Source of the DNA: Nitrosomonadales bacterium
Lineage (GTDB): Bacteria; Pseudomonadota; Gammaproteobacteria; Burkholderiales; Gallionellaceae
Reading direction: 5' to 3'
Assembly (NCBI GenBank): GCA_025408405.1
Contig: JANYJE010000070.1
Location: 1-64,000 of the forward strand
Length of the DNA stretch: 64,000 nt
Part shown: one piece after another, positions 46,871 to 57,352 of the stretch
Position numbering within the stretch: the stretch's first letter is position 1
Layout: every line of letters begins with the position of its first letter
Translations under genes and position numbers: made by a program
The notes under the pieces: model-generated
The model's database searches: none
What the model saw: the letters and a program-made list of their open reading frames with translations, nothing else
What the model was told of the DNA's origin: nothing

Positions 46871-47953
46871 CTAATTTTGAAGCGGATCGGGCACCTCGAC
46901 CTTTAGCAGACGCTTTCCAGATGAGTCCAGTTTGAATATTCCAAAATGCGCGCAGTAAAACCATAACGCCCCATCTTCCTGCAATGTTAGGCTGGCATTA
47001 AAGCACGAGCCTAGAGTGGCCCCTGTGATTTGCTGGAAATTCATCTCGAATTTGCGTTCACCAGATAACGACAATTGCACAAGTTTGAATGGGTAGCCGG
47101 TATCCGCGTACCATATTTGCTCGTGTTCGAAATCAATAGCAATTTTGTTTACCGAGCCCTCTGAAGTCAAATATTTTGCTATAGGCACCTTGTTGAGAGT
47201 ATTCCCGTTTCGATCTAGGTGTAGCAATTCACCTCGATTGTGCGAGAGGTAGAGCCATGCCGTTCCATCTCTTTCATCTGGAAATATCCTAGAAATATAG
47301 TCGTGAGGCTTATACGACACTGTCTGGTGAGTTGCATCCGATGATATCTTAAGAGTTCCGTCGATATCTTCCCAAAGTAGGCCGTTCTTTTCATCCCGCG
47401 CCAAGATATGGCGCCCCCCAACACTAGGTGCCACCCAAATGCGCTGCGGTGAACCTGCGATTGACACTTGAAAGCCGTAGATAGGCATTTTGGAATCTGT
47501 GAAAAAACTCTCAGGAGTTGGGCCACGAGTTAGTAGCGAAGAAAATTGATTTGCGGCACTTTGCGGATTCCCTTTGAAACGAAGAATTCGGCCGTAAGCG
47601 GAATCTACGAACCATGTCTGAGTTGTTTGTCCATCGTGCGCATGTTCTTCTTTCCCATAATGTTCAAGCCCAAAAAATGCTGCGTTAATTTCAGTTTCAT
47701 ACCTGCCATCTTCTGAAATGCGTAGGATTTTCGGCTCTTCGATTGTTGAAATTCTGTCTTCATCGAGATAATCAGTATTTATGTAGCCAAACGCATACAG
47801 CTTGCGATCTTCCTTGTCGAAGTAGATGGAGCCTATGTGATATTTCTTAACAACCCGGGGTTCCGCTTTCTGTGGCGCAAGGGCTTCGCCTGCATCTGCA
47901 CATAGGGGAAACATGGTACACGCAACCAAAGTGATCACTATTAGATATTTCAT
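46871..47953 (-). CDS. Secreted hypothetical protein (beta-propeller-like)
   Basis: Signal peptide MKYLIVITLVACTMFPLCADAG; repeated W/Y blades. Confidence 0.5.
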   Translation of the reverse strand: MKYLIVITLVACTMFPLCADAGEALAPQKAEPRVVKKYHIGSIYFDKEDRKLYAFGYINTDYLDEDRISTIEEPKILRISEDGRYETEINAAFFGLEHYGKEEHAHDGQTTQTWFVDSAYGRILRFKGNPQSAANQFSSLLTRGPTPESFFTDSKMPIYGFQVSIAGSPQRIWVAPSVGGRHILARDEKNGLLWEDIDGTLKISSDATHQTVSYKPHDYISRIFPDERDGTAWLYLSHNRGELLHLDRNGNTLNKVPIAKYLTSEGSVNKIAIDFEHEQIWYADTGYPFKLVQLSLSGERKFEMNFQQITGATLGSCFNASLTLQEDGALWFYCAHFGIFKLDSSGKRLLKVEVPDPLQN

Positions 47954-48069
47954 GGGCAACCTTTCATGTGAATAATTACAAATTAGCAATGAGCGCAAGT
48001 ACTCAAAACTTTACTATCGATTCAGGCGGCTGATTTGGCAATCCACTTAGCTGCGTACTGAACAGATTG

Positions 48070-49641
48070 TCATTCAAATTTTCTGATTTGCGCCACACTG
48101 GGAGATGCGCAGTTCGCAAGCTTTGCCGTTTCGCTATTTTTTGAGGACCGATCGATGAATGTGGGCTCCAAACCTCGCTTGCATAGAAAATCAGAAGCAT
48201 CAGGCTTGTGAAAGAACTCTGCATAATCCGTAGCATTTTCCCCCATTAAATCTATCGCATCTATGTTGGCGCCCATTTTGATCAGCAATTCCATCATGGG
48301 GATATTGCCGTTTTCTGCAGCCATCATCAGCGGGGTCTCACCTCTCCTTGCAGTCACACTAACATTGGGATCTGCACCACCAACCAGCAATTCTCGAGCA
48401 AGCTCTAGATTATCCTTCTTCACCGCATGATGTAAGGCGTTATACCAACCACCAACTTGAGTATCCGGATCGCTGCCAGAGTCCAACAGGCGACGGACCG
48501 TATCGATATGCCCAAAGTATGCAGCAAGAGAGATGGCAGAGTATGCCTCGCCTGTGTTTGTGTCGCGCTCAACACCCTGCTCAGCCAGTTCCATTGCCAA
48601 ATCTCCGTAACCACTATTGGCCGCGGCGTTGTATGCACTGAACCCTACTTTGTTTTTCTGGTTTTTGTTTGCTCCAAGCATGAGCAGTTCGCGTACGCTT
48701 TGATGATCGCCATTACCTGCCGCGTAAATCAACGCGGAATCAGCCGAATAATCATCCGAGGTACTATTGACATCAATTCCTGCATTCACCAAAGGGCTGA
48801 TGGCGTCAGGCATCCTTTCAGTGATCGCAATATCAAGCCAAGTTGCCTCGCTACTAGGATTATGCAGAAGCTCCTGTCGTCCCCAAGGGGTATTCAATCG
48901 GGCTTCCAGCGCCTCCGGGCAGCGCGCCGCAAGAGCGTCACTCAACCGCAAAGCTTGTGAGCAGGGGTTCGAAACAAAGGCTTGCCGGTGCGCAGCCTTG
49001 GCCAAGAACCAAGACGACGTAAAGCTCATCAAATCAGAAACGCTGCCGTCATTGACCGTGCATTTAGTTTGAATGGCCAAGCGCGATTCCCAGGGTTTGG
49101 CTACAAGCGGAGCAGGAATGGAAAATATCCAGTTGCCTTGAGCGCTATATGCGCGTTGTCCGGAACGCACTGCAGGAATGGGTTGCCAGGCGGACCAGGT
49201 CCCAGGCGGGTTGTCTATTGTGTATCCATCACCATAAAAACCAAGTGTTGTCAGGCCAATCCTGACTTCCCTTAATGCTTTGCAGTCAAACCACAAATTT
49301 CGCTCTGCCGCATGACTTACTTCTTTGAGTTGAACGGTTAATGCATCATTTTGCCAATGCACACTGCCCCGTACACCTATCCGTGCAAAGGCAGGGTAGT
49401 TGTTTATGTGGGGTAGCTCTAGCGGTGCGTCAAATCGCAATTCGGCGGGCCAGTCATAATGAGATGAAAGTGCCGGGTCGGCGTGCAGGCGGACGTAAAT
49501 TGCGTCAAGAAAAACACGGGGCGAAATACTGCTATTTCCGAACAGCAGCGCAGCAGAAATCACAAAGACTGCGAACAGTATGAATAACCGTGGGCTACGT
49601 AAAATAGGCATAACGGAGAAGTTTAGTCGTGCGCGCTTCAC
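48070..49641 (-). CDS. Ankyrin-repeat protein with N-terminal signal anchor
   Basis: SALIYAAGNGDHQSVRELLMLGANKNQKNKVGFSAYNAAANSGYGDLAMELAEQG...RGETPLMMAAENGNIPMMELLIKMGANIDAIDLMGENATDYA. Confidence 0.85.
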   Translation of the reverse strand: MKRARLNFSVMPILRSPRLFILFAVFVISAALLFGNSSISPRVFLDAIYVRLHADPALSSHYDWPAELRFDAPLELPHINNYPAFARIGVRGSVHWQNDALTVQLKEVSHAAERNLWFDCKALREVRIGLTTLGFYGDGYTIDNPPGTWSAWQPIPAVRSGQRAYSAQGNWIFSIPAPLVAKPWESRLAIQTKCTVNDGSVSDLMSFTSSWFLAKAAHRQAFVSNPCSQALRLSDALAARCPEALEARLNTPWGRQELLHNPSSEATWLDIAITERMPDAISPLVNAGIDVNSTSDDYSADSALIYAAGNGDHQSVRELLMLGANKNQKNKVGFSAYNAAANSGYGDLAMELAEQGVERDTNTGEAYSAISLAAYFGHIDTVRRLLDSGSDPDTQVGGWYNALHHAVKKDNLELARELLVGGADPNVSVTARRGETPLMMAAENGNIPMMELLIKMGANIDAIDLMGENATDYAEFFHKPDASDFLCKRGLEPTFIDRSSKNSETAKLANCASPSVAQIRKFE

Positions 49642-50423
49642 GGCCTCGTCTGCAGCGCTGAGCCAGACGAAAGCGCAAAATCCCTGACGGTCGCTTTATA
49701 TAGCCCACCCGCACCAAAAAATATGTCTTCTCCATCCAGTGCTATGGCCCGAATATAGTTTTGATCCTTGTCGGGAAAACGTGCAGCCGAGCCTGTTTTA
49801 CGATCTATTACAATTAAACCATCTCCACTAGTTGCAACATAAGCCGTTGTTCCAGTCATAAGAGAGGCGACGGCCCAGTTGTAATAGCTCGTAGGTTTGT
49901 AGACCAATTTACAGCGTTGCGTTTTCTGAGTACACAGATAAACATTTCCCTTGAAATAACCTTCTACGACTTGTTCGCCCTCTGTGGCAAAAGTTTCTAT
50001 GCCGCAGCAGGCAGGTTTAGGAAGATTCTCATCTTCCTTCAACAGGTTATTTAAGAATGAGCTTTGCGCCTGACAAGGGCTCAAATCGTATCGATAACAC
50101 TTGCCGCTATATGTATTGCCGTTAGTTGAAATCCACACTTCTTCCTTTCCCTGAGAGATAAGGATGCTTGTAATTTCATCATTTGGTAACTTTTCAATCT
50201 TTGCGGTTTGATCTATTAGCTTGTTGCCTGGAAGAGATAAAGTGAAAAATGATTTGTTCGCCCCTATATATAGCGTCCTATTTACAGCTCCCAGCGCCGT
50301 GACAAACTGACCGGCGAAATATTCCTGTTTTATGGCGCGATCGAACCAATAATTGCCTTCAGCGCCGGCTACAGAAATATTAAATGCGTAGAACGTAATT
50401 ATCAGTGCTGTCACTTTGAGCAT
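49638..50423 (-). CDS. Secreted hypothetical protein (possible beta-propeller)
   Basis: Signal peptide; repeated GANKSFF/EEVWISTNGNTY/YVATSGDGLIVIDRKTG motifs; overlaps ankyrin gene start. Confidence 0.5.
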   Translation of the reverse strand: MLKVTALIITFYAFNISVAGAEGNYWFDRAIKQEYFAGQFVTALGAVNRTLYIGANKSFFTLSLPGNKLIDQTAKIEKLPNDEITSILISQGKEEVWISTNGNTYSGKCYRYDLSPCQAQSSFLNNLLKEDENLPKPACCGIETFATEGEQVVEGYFKGNVYLCTQKTQRCKLVYKPTSYYNWAVASLMTGTTAYVATSGDGLIVIDRKTGSAARFPDKDQNYIRAIALDGEDIFFGAGGLYKATVRDFALSSGSALQTRP

Positions 50424-50667
50424 ATGGATGCCTTATCTAACGAAGTTGTAGTATTAAACGCTGCTCATCGCGCCCCCTCACGAAGGGCAGTATGGCCACA
50501 GGCTGAGGTCTACTTCCAGTCAATATTCACTGCCGCAAAGCTGCCGTTAGCGAACGTCAGGATCTGGGACTCTGCGGCCCTTTGCTACAGGCGGCAATCG
50601 GGAAGCCTGATGGATGGAAGTGGGCAATATTTTTGGCGCGGTCAGATCAAATTCAAACTACTGCCGC

Positions 50668-51555
50668 TTAGATGACGATCTCTTCGCCTTCGCGCGCCAA
50701 GCGGATGTCCAATACGTTTTTGTCATAGGGGTGGCGCGCTACTGCCTCGGCAAAAACTTTTTCCAGATCATCATCGCTGCGGGTGGGTTCGTGGTGGGTG
50801 CAATACAGGATTTTTGCGCCTGCTGCGCGGGCCAGTTCGATGCAGCTGTCGAAAGTGCCGTGGCCCCAGCCTATTTTCTGCGGGTATTCGCCTATGGTGT
50901 AGGAAGAGTCTGCGATAAGCACGTCAACTCCGCGGATGGATTCCACAATGGATCGATGCTGCTCTTCAATCATTGCCTGATATTCGTTGTAGCCGTCGTC
51001 GCCGGGTGCATAGATGTTGTAATGAGGTTCGTGGTCGCCGGTGAAAAATACCGATTTGCCATTGCAGTTGATGCGATAGCCGAAATTGACCACAGGGTGG
51101 CTGAGCAGGGTGGGCGTGATGGTGGTTGAGCCTATCTTCACCGCTTCATGCGGCATGACGGTCTGGTAGATAATGCTCGATTGCATCTCTGCCTCGCGTA
51201 CCGGGAAGTAGCTGTACTGCATCTGGATCAACATGATGCGCTCGGGACCGGCACCGGAAATCGGGTCGAAAGCGCCATACAGGTGGATATGGTTGCCCGG
51301 AATGAAAATCGGAATGAAGAAAGGCAGGCCCTGGATATGATCCCAATGGCTGTGGGTGTTGAAAATATGCGCGTCGATGGGCAGTTCCTTGAGTAGCGTC
51401 TGCGCCAGCGGGAAAATGCCGGTGCCGCCATCCAGAATAATCAGCCCGTTGTCGTCGGTGCGCACTTCTATGCAGGTGGTGTTGCCGCCATAGCGCTGGG
51501 TAGTTGGGCCGGGAGAAGGGATGGAGCCGCGCACGCCCCAGAATTTTATTTTCAT
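50668..51555 (-). CDS. MBL-fold metallo-hydrolase
   Basis: MKIKFWGVRGSIPSPGPTTQRYGGNTTCIEVR...LDGGTGIFPL...FNTHSHWDHIQGLPFF. Confidence 0.9.
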   Translation of the reverse strand: MKIKFWGVRGSIPSPGPTTQRYGGNTTCIEVRTDDNGLIILDGGTGIFPLAQTLLKELPIDAHIFNTHSHWDHIQGLPFFIPIFIPGNHIHLYGAFDPISGAGPERIMLIQMQYSYFPVREAEMQSSIIYQTVMPHEAVKIGSTTITPTLLSHPVVNFGYRINCNGKSVFFTGDHEPHYNIYAPGDDGYNEYQAMIEEQHRSIVESIRGVDVLIADSSYTIGEYPQKIGWGHGTFDSCIELARAAGAKILYCTHHEPTRSDDDLEKVFAEAVARHPYDKNVLDIRLAREGEEIVI

Positions 51556-52427
51556 TTGCTCGCCTCTTTGCCGACCTGCGCGAAAGTTCTGGCTTCATCC
51601 AGCACTTTTGACAGGTCGCCCAGTTGTCCGATGATGTCTTCCAGATTGCCGCCAAAACGCTCTGCGACATTGGGTGGTAGTTCTTCCACGATGGGGTTGC
51701 CGCCGTGCCCCATCGTATGCAACTTGCTGATCTGGTCTGCCACAAACAGGCAGTTCTGCATTGTCGACTCGGTTAACGAACCATCATGCAGGTGGCGTAT
51801 GGTTTCGCTGAGAGATTTCTGGAACTGCCATTTCTCCACCAGCAAGGCGCCCGCCACGGTGTGGTCGACGCCGATGATGCGTTGTTCGGCGCTGTGCAGG
51901 GGGATGTTGTTTTCGGCGCTGTAGCTCAATGCTGCCTTGAATTCTTCCGGCATGTGTTGCGCGAACATCACCTTGCCGAAATCGTGCAGCAGCCCCGCGA
52001 TATAGCAGTCACCCGGGTCGGTGTCTTCATCGCCAAATTTCTGGCACAGCATGCGCGCCAGGCTGGCCGTGGTGAGCGAATGCAGCAGATATTTCTGCAT
52101 GTCGAAGCCGGCGGCGTTCTGCTGCGGGAGTATGCCTATGGCCGCGAACGATATGGCCATGTTTTTCACGGTGTTGAGCCCGAGATACATCACCGACTGA
52201 TTTACCGAGGTGATTTGTTTGGGGAAATTGTAGTAGGCGGAATTGAGTATGCGCAGCAATTTCAGCGTCATCACCGGATCTTTTTCGATCACGCTGATCA
52301 GCTCCTTGGGCGGGCAATTCATGTCGCGCGAAAGCTCCAGAACGCGCTGCACGCTTTTCGGGAAAGCAGGCATCTTATCCACGGCGGCGGATAATTTTTT
52401 GCTGAGCTCTGCAGAAAGTTCGGTCAT
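51552..52427 (-). CDS. HDOD domain protein
   Basis: MPAFPKSVQRVLELSRDMNCPPKELISVIEKDPVMTLKLLRILNSAYYNFPKQITSVNQSVMYLGLNTVKN...AGLLHDFGKVMF. Confidence 0.9.
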   Translation of the reverse strand: MTELSAELSKKLSAAVDKMPAFPKSVQRVLELSRDMNCPPKELISVIEKDPVMTLKLLRILNSAYYNFPKQITSVNQSVMYLGLNTVKNMAISFAAIGILPQQNAAGFDMQKYLLHSLTTASLARMLCQKFGDEDTDPGDCYIAGLLHDFGKVMFAQHMPEEFKAALSYSAENNIPLHSAEQRIIGVDHTVAGALLVEKWQFQKSLSETIRHLHDGSLTESTMQNCLFVADQISKLHTMGHGGNPIVEELPPNVAERFGGNLEDIIGQLGDLSKVLDEARTFAQVGKEASK

Positions 52428-52486
52428 GGAATTGGATTGTTTCTGTCTACGGCGCTAATGTTGCCTGTAAATCCGTGCCCTGTCAG

Positions 52487-52933
52487 CTACTCTTTGCGCA
52501 AACAATCCGCCCAGTTGTTGGGGGTTTCGTAGATGCGCACCCGTTCCAGATGCAGGTGGGTGTGGTAGGTGTCGCGATAGGCAGGGGACAGCAGCTTGAA
52601 AGCGATGGCTGCAAGGTTCTCCGCCGTGGGCACTACATCCATGATGACCGTCTTGTGGCCAGGCAGGGTTTGCAGGAATTCCAGCACCTTCGTGTCGCCG
52701 CGGTACACCAGAAAGGCGTGATCCCATACATCGACCACCTGTTCTTTGGCAATGCGCTTAACATCGGAAAAATCCATCACCATGCCCTGCTCGGACACAC
52801 CTTCCAGGGTGATGATGTCACCGGCGAGGGTCACTTCCAGTGCATAGCGGTGGCCATGCAGATGCTTGCATTGGCTGTTGTGATTGGGGATGCGGTGACC
52901 TGCATCAAATTCCAGGCGGCGTGTGATCTGCAT
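52487..52933 (-). CDS. queD: 6-carboxytetrahydropterin synthase QueD
   Basis: RRLEFDAGHRIPNHNSQCKHLHGHRYALEVTL...DFSDVKRI...DHAFL...PTAENLA. Confidence 0.93.
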   Translation of the reverse strand: MQITRRLEFDAGHRIPNHNSQCKHLHGHRYALEVTLAGDIITLEGVSEQGMVMDFSDVKRIAKEQVVDVWDHAFLVYRGDTKVLEFLQTLPGHKTVIMDVVPTAENLAAIAFKLLSPAYRDTYHTHLHLERVRIYETPNNWADCLRKE

Positions 52934-53003
52934 GATGAATTCAATAATATTAAATGACGTGATATCGCGCGGAAAAATGCAGCGGCTAATTTTCTGCTGC
53001 GGA

Positions 53004-54962
53004 TTATAACTTGAATGCCGCTACCGCGCGGCGCAGCTCGCGCAAGGCGAATGCATCGTCCTGGCCGGCATAGCGCAAAGCCAGGTAGCGTGCGGTGATG
53101 TCGTTGATGGCGCCGGCGCGTTCGGGTTTGCCGTGGATGACGCGCGCGGCAAAATCCTGCGGCCCCTCATGTGCGGCACGCACCAGGCCGGCACGGGCCA
53201 GCTTGCGGCAGAACCTGAGGTACAGCGCTTGCGCCGGGTCAGGCTTGGGCGTGTACAGGCGCCGCAGCATGAACAGGGCGAACAGCGCCACCAGCACCGC
53301 CACTCCGATCAGCAGATTGAGCGCCATCTTCTGCCAGGTGACGTCCTCCATGCCCAGCCGGGTGAGAAAGGCGAACTGGCGCTCCGTGTTGTAGCCCAGC
53401 ACCCACTGGTTCCACTGGTTGGTGAGCGCATCCAGGTTGAAACGCAGCCTGAGCAGCAGCGGCAATTGGGTGCGTGCCAGAAACGGCAATGCCGCATTGT
53501 CCGGCAGGGCTGCGTTCAGTCCCCCCTGGATGCGCGAGGGCGCGATGGCGGCAGTGGGGTCGATGCGCACCCAGCCGCGCTCTTGCAGCCACACTTCGGC
53601 CCACGCGTGGGCATCGGACTGGCGCACGATGTAATAGCCGCCCAGCTCGTTGAACTCCGCCCCCTGATAGCCGGTTACCACCCGGGCCGGTATGCCTGCT
53701 GCGCGCATCAGAAATACAAAACTGGAAGCATAGTGTTCGCAGAAGCCCTGGCGCGATCCGAACAGGAAATCATCGACAGCATTTGCGCCCAGCAAAGGAG
53801 GTTCCAGCGTGTAGATAAAACCCTCGCGGTTGAAATAGCCGAGTGCTGCGCGCATTACCGCCTCGTCGTCGCCCAGATTCGCGCGCCATTCTGTGGCGAG
53901 CTGGCGCGCGCGCGGGTTGAGTCCGCGCGGGAGCGTCACGGCGCGTTGCAACTGGTACGGGGTTTCCTCGGCATTGGCGCGGTATGCCAGTTGCGAGTGC
54001 ACGTCATAGCGCAGGCGGACGCTAACCGGCGCCTTGCTCAGCACCTGGAAATCGTAAGTCAGCGTAGCGGGAATAGTAAGCTGGGTGGGCATTTCCAGCG
54101 TAAACAGCCAGCTCTTGTTGTGCGGCTCCAGCGTTACCGTGTAATCAACCGGGCTGGCGATGTTGTCCAGTTGCGGCAGCCTGGTGCGTACTCCCTGTCC
54201 CGATATCGAGGTGGGGCCGTCCCGATTTTTCCAGGTGAGGCCGTCATAGTCCCACAGCACCGGGCCGCGCCAGTACATCTGTTCGCGCAACGGTGGCGCG
54301 TCCTTGAAGGCGACACGAAAGGCGACTGCATCGGAGAGCGACAGCTTGCTCATGCTGCCGGGCGACATCGTGTCGTCGAGGCCGCTTCTGGAATAGGCAT
54401 CCTGCGGCATGCCCCATAGTGGTCCCTGTACGCGCGGGAACAACACAAACAGCAGCAGCGTGAGCGGTATGGCCTGCAGCAGCAGCACCGAGGCGATGCG
54501 CAGGCGCGGCTTGAGCGCCAGCGTGCCGGTGTGCATATGCACCCAGGTTGCCATGATCACCAGCAGGGAGAACAGCATGAACAGCGCGGTGGCTATGCTC
54601 TGCGAGTAGAAAAAATTGGTGATGATGATAAAGTTGGAGAGGTAGATCAGTACCGTGGCATCGCGTGCAGTGCGCAGCTCCAGCAACTTGAGCGTGGCCA
54701 GCAGAATCAGCAGCGTCACCCCCGCCTCGCGCCCGAACAGGGTATGGAACTCGATGAGCAGGCCGCCCACGCCAGCCAGCGTAATGGTGAGCAGCAGCCA
54801 GCGTGGCGGCAGAGGATTGGCGCTGGCGGCGAGATAAAGACGCCAGCCCAGCATCATCGTGCTTAGCGCGGCCACCCACAGCGGCAAGTGCTCGGCGTGC
54901 GGCGCGCTCACCAGCAGGATGGAGGCGATAATGCCGTAGACGAGGGGGGCGGTGAGTTTCAT
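53004..54962 (-). CDS. Transglutaminase-like TgpA family protein (DUF3488 + transglutaminase)
   Basis: Multiple N-terminal TMs; FLFGSRQGFCEHYASSFVFLMRAAGIPARVVTGYQGAEFN...SDAHAWAEVWL; next to DUF58 and MoxR genes. Confidence 0.92.
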   Translation of the reverse strand: MKLTAPLVYGIIASILLVSAPHAEHLPLWVAALSTMMLGWRLYLAASANPLPPRWLLLTITLAGVGGLLIEFHTLFGREAGVTLLILLATLKLLELRTARDATVLIYLSNFIIITNFFYSQSIATALFMLFSLLVIMATWVHMHTGTLALKPRLRIASVLLLQAIPLTLLLFVLFPRVQGPLWGMPQDAYSRSGLDDTMSPGSMSKLSLSDAVAFRVAFKDAPPLREQMYWRGPVLWDYDGLTWKNRDGPTSISGQGVRTRLPQLDNIASPVDYTVTLEPHNKSWLFTLEMPTQLTIPATLTYDFQVLSKAPVSVRLRYDVHSQLAYRANAEETPYQLQRAVTLPRGLNPRARQLATEWRANLGDDEAVMRAALGYFNREGFIYTLEPPLLGANAVDDFLFGSRQGFCEHYASSFVFLMRAAGIPARVVTGYQGAEFNELGGYYIVRQSDAHAWAEVWLQERGWVRIDPTAAIAPSRIQGGLNAALPDNAALPFLARTQLPLLLRLRFNLDALTNQWNQWVLGYNTERQFAFLTRLGMEDVTWQKMALNLLIGVAVLVALFALFMLRRLYTPKPDPAQALYLRFCRKLARAGLVRAAHEGPQDFAARVIHGKPERAGAINDITARYLALRYAGQDDAFALRELRRAVAAFKL

Positions 54963-55909
54963 GTTGCCATCCCATACAACGCCAATGCCCTTAAACACTC
55001 CTCGCGCTGAGCCGCGCTGTTGCTGGGCGGCAGCTCGATATTGGGCAGGCGCAGGCCGTAGCGCAATTGCCCGGCATCGGCATCCAGTACCCAGCGCGTG
55101 AGCATCTCCAGCCTGCGTTCCGTGTCGGCGTATGGAAGCTGCGACCAGTCCAGCCACAGTTCTCGCCCCTGGGTGGCGCTGAACTGCTTGACCTGCAAAC
55201 CCTGCTCGCGCGCCAGTGCCTTCCAGGCGATGCGCGGCAGCGCGTCTCCCGCGACATAGCCGCGCAGCCCGGCAAAGTCTTCATCGCCGCTGCTGATCAG
55301 CTTGCCCGCGCCATCCTGGGCCGAACTGGCAGGCAATGGCAGCGGGGCGGCAGGTTTGGGGTAGACGAGTGCGCGCGTATCGAACTGCAGATACGACCAG
55401 GCATGAAACAGCCCGAGCGGGAATTCGGTGTGCAGCGTCAGCCGCCCAGTGGCGAGCCAGCCGCGGTGCGCGGCGGGTATGGCAAGTTTTACAGCGGTGT
55501 TGTGCTGCGCCGGGAGGTCGAAGCTGGTGCTGTGGCCGGCATCGTCGCGCAAAGTCAGCTGATAGCGCATCAGCTTGATGGTGTTGTGAAAATGGAACAC
55601 GAAGCAGGCGTTGTCTCCGGCAAACACGGTCTCGGTGCGGCCTGCGCGCACTTCCAGCTGTGCCATGTTGCGGAAGGCATGCAGCATGGTCATCGTGGCA
55701 GCCGTGGCGAGCAGGAAGGTGAGCACATAACCGAGGCTGAGGTTGTAGTTGATGTCGCCCAGCAGCATCAGCAGCAGAACAAAGGCAAAACCCAAGCCCC
55801 GGCGCGTGGGCAGGATGAAGATGCGGCGCTGGTTGAGAACGACCGTGCCGCTGCTGATTTGGGGCCGGAACAGCCAGATGCGGAATTGTTGGCGGAGTGC
55901 GGTCAGCAC
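54959..55909 (-). CDS. DUF58 domain protein
   Basis: Two TM helices; YVAGDALPRIAWKALAREQGLQVKQFS; gene order with MoxR and TgpA. Confidence 0.88.
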   Translation of the reverse strand: MLTALRQQFRIWLFRPQISSGTVVLNQRRIFILPTRRGLGFAFVLLLMLLGDINYNLSLGYVLTFLLATAATMTMLHAFRNMAQLEVRAGRTETVFAGDNACFVFHFHNTIKLMRYQLTLRDDAGHSTSFDLPAQHNTAVKLAIPAAHRGWLATGRLTLHTEFPLGLFHAWSYLQFDTRALVYPKPAAPLPLPASSAQDGAGKLISSGDEDFAGLRGYVAGDALPRIAWKALAREQGLQVKQFSATQGRELWLDWSQLPYADTERRLEMLTRWVLDADAGQLRYGLRLPNIELPPSNSAAQREECLRALALYGMAT

Positions 55910-55919
55910 GTCTAGGCCT

Positions 55920-56852
55920 CTACGGAATCGCGACCGCTTCGATCAATTCGCGCGCCAGTTTGTCACCGTCCGAGAGTTGCACGTCCTGCACGCTTTGCAG
56001 GCGGTGGCTGGCTACACCCGGCAACACAATCTGGATGTCTTCCGGGATGACGGCAGTGCGTCCGTGCAGCAATGCCCAGGCACGTGCGGCGGCAAGCAGC
56101 GAGAGCCCGGCGCGGGGTGAGAGACCGTGCACAAAGCGGGCCGATTCGCGCGTGTGGCGCAGGATGGCTTGCACATAGTCGAGCAGGGCGGGGGAGGCGT
56201 GCACCTGTTTCACCTGCTGTTGCAAGGCGAACAGCTCGGCAGCCTGCATCTGAGGTGTCAGTTTGGCCACGATCTCGCGCCGATCCACGCCGGCGAGCAG
56301 GTTGCGCTCGGCCTGTGCGTCCGGGTAGCCCAGCTGGATGCGCATGAGGAAGCGGTCGAGCTGCGACTCAGGCAGCGGGAAGGTGCCGATCTGGTTGGTG
56401 GGGTTCTGCGTGGCGATCACGAAAAACGGCACGGGCAACGGGCGCGTGCTGCCCTCGATGGTCACCTGCTGTTCTTCCATGGCTTCCAGCAGGGCGCTCT
56501 GGGTCTTGGGGGTGGCGCGGTTGACCTCGTCGGCGAGGATCATCTGCGCGAAGATCGGCCCGGGGTGAAACTTGAAGTCGCCGGACGTTGAATCGGCGCC
56601 TGGGCGCTGGTACACCGATACCCCGAGAATGTCTGCAGGCAGCATGTCGCTGGTGAACTGGATGCGCTGGAACTGCAGGCCGAGCGTGCGTGCCAGCACG
56701 TGCGCCAGCGTGGTCTTGCCGACCCCCGGCAGGTCTTCGATGAGCAAGTGCCCACGCGCCAGCAGGCAGGCCAGCGCCAGCCTGATCTGGTGCGGTTTGC
56801 CGAGGATGACCTGTTCGGTCTGGGCGATGACGTTGTGCAGGGACGGGTTCAT
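55920..56852 (-). CDS. MoxR family AAA+ ATPase
   Basis: GHLLIEDLPGVGKTTLAHVLARTLG, ILADEVNRATPKTQSALLEAMEEQQVT, ATQNPTNQIGTFPLPESQLDRF. Confidence 0.95.
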   Translation of the reverse strand: MNPSLHNVIAQTEQVILGKPHQIRLALACLLARGHLLIEDLPGVGKTTLAHVLARTLGLQFQRIQFTSDMLPADILGVSVYQRPGADSTSGDFKFHPGPIFAQMILADEVNRATPKTQSALLEAMEEQQVTIEGSTRPLPVPFFVIATQNPTNQIGTFPLPESQLDRFLMRIQLGYPDAQAERNLLAGVDRREIVAKLTPQMQAAELFALQQQVKQVHASPALLDYVQAILRHTRESARFVHGLSPRAGLSLLAAARAWALLHGRTAVIPEDIQIVLPGVASHRLQSVQDVQLSDGDKLARELIEAVAIP

Positions 56853-56859
56853 GTTGGCC

Positions 56860-57231
56860 TTATTCAAACAGGATGGCGGCAACCACCTTGCGGTCTTCGC
56901 CTATCAGGATGTTGTAGGTGCGGCAGGCGGCGGGGGTGTTCATGAATTCTACGCCGATGCCGGCATTGCTCAGTGCACGATAAAGCTGGGGATGGGCAAA
57001 GCGGTGTTCTGCGCCGGTGCCCAGCAGCACGACCTCGGGCTTGAGCGCCAGGAAATATTCAAAGTGAGCCTCGCCCAGTGCGGCAAAGGTGGTGGCCGGC
57101 CAGTCGCCCAACACCTGTTGCGGTGTGACCACGATGGGCTGCTCGAAGCGCTCGCCGCTCACCGTGACATAACCTGTGCCGTGTGCGCTGAAAAACTTCT
57201 GGCCCTGGTTCCGGGAAAGGCTGATTTTCAA
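56860..57231 (-). CDS. Mth938-like/DUF498 domain protein (likely TTG start)
   Basis: GTGYVTVSGERFEQPIVVTPQQVLGDW...PEVVLLGTGAEHRFAHPQLYRALSNAGIGVEFMNTPAACRTYNIL. Confidence 0.85.
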   Translation of the reverse strand: MKISLSRNQGQKFFSAHGTGYVTVSGERFEQPIVVTPQQVLGDWPATTFAALGEAHFEYFLALKPEVVLLGTGAEHRFAHPQLYRALSNAGIGVEFMNTPAACRTYNILIGEDRKVVAAILFE

Positions 57232-57352
57232 TTGGTATCTCCATTTGCCGCAAGGGCGCCGCTCGGATAGAATTACGCCCTTTGCAAACTGTTGTTTCAA
57301 GCGGATTCTACCGGATTCGCCCGCGCTTGAGATGCTACCCTGAGAGAACATT

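Noticed and set aside
53133-54419. 428-aa plus-strand ORF antisense to the transglutaminase gene
   Set aside because: Q/R/H-rich shadow translation, no domains.
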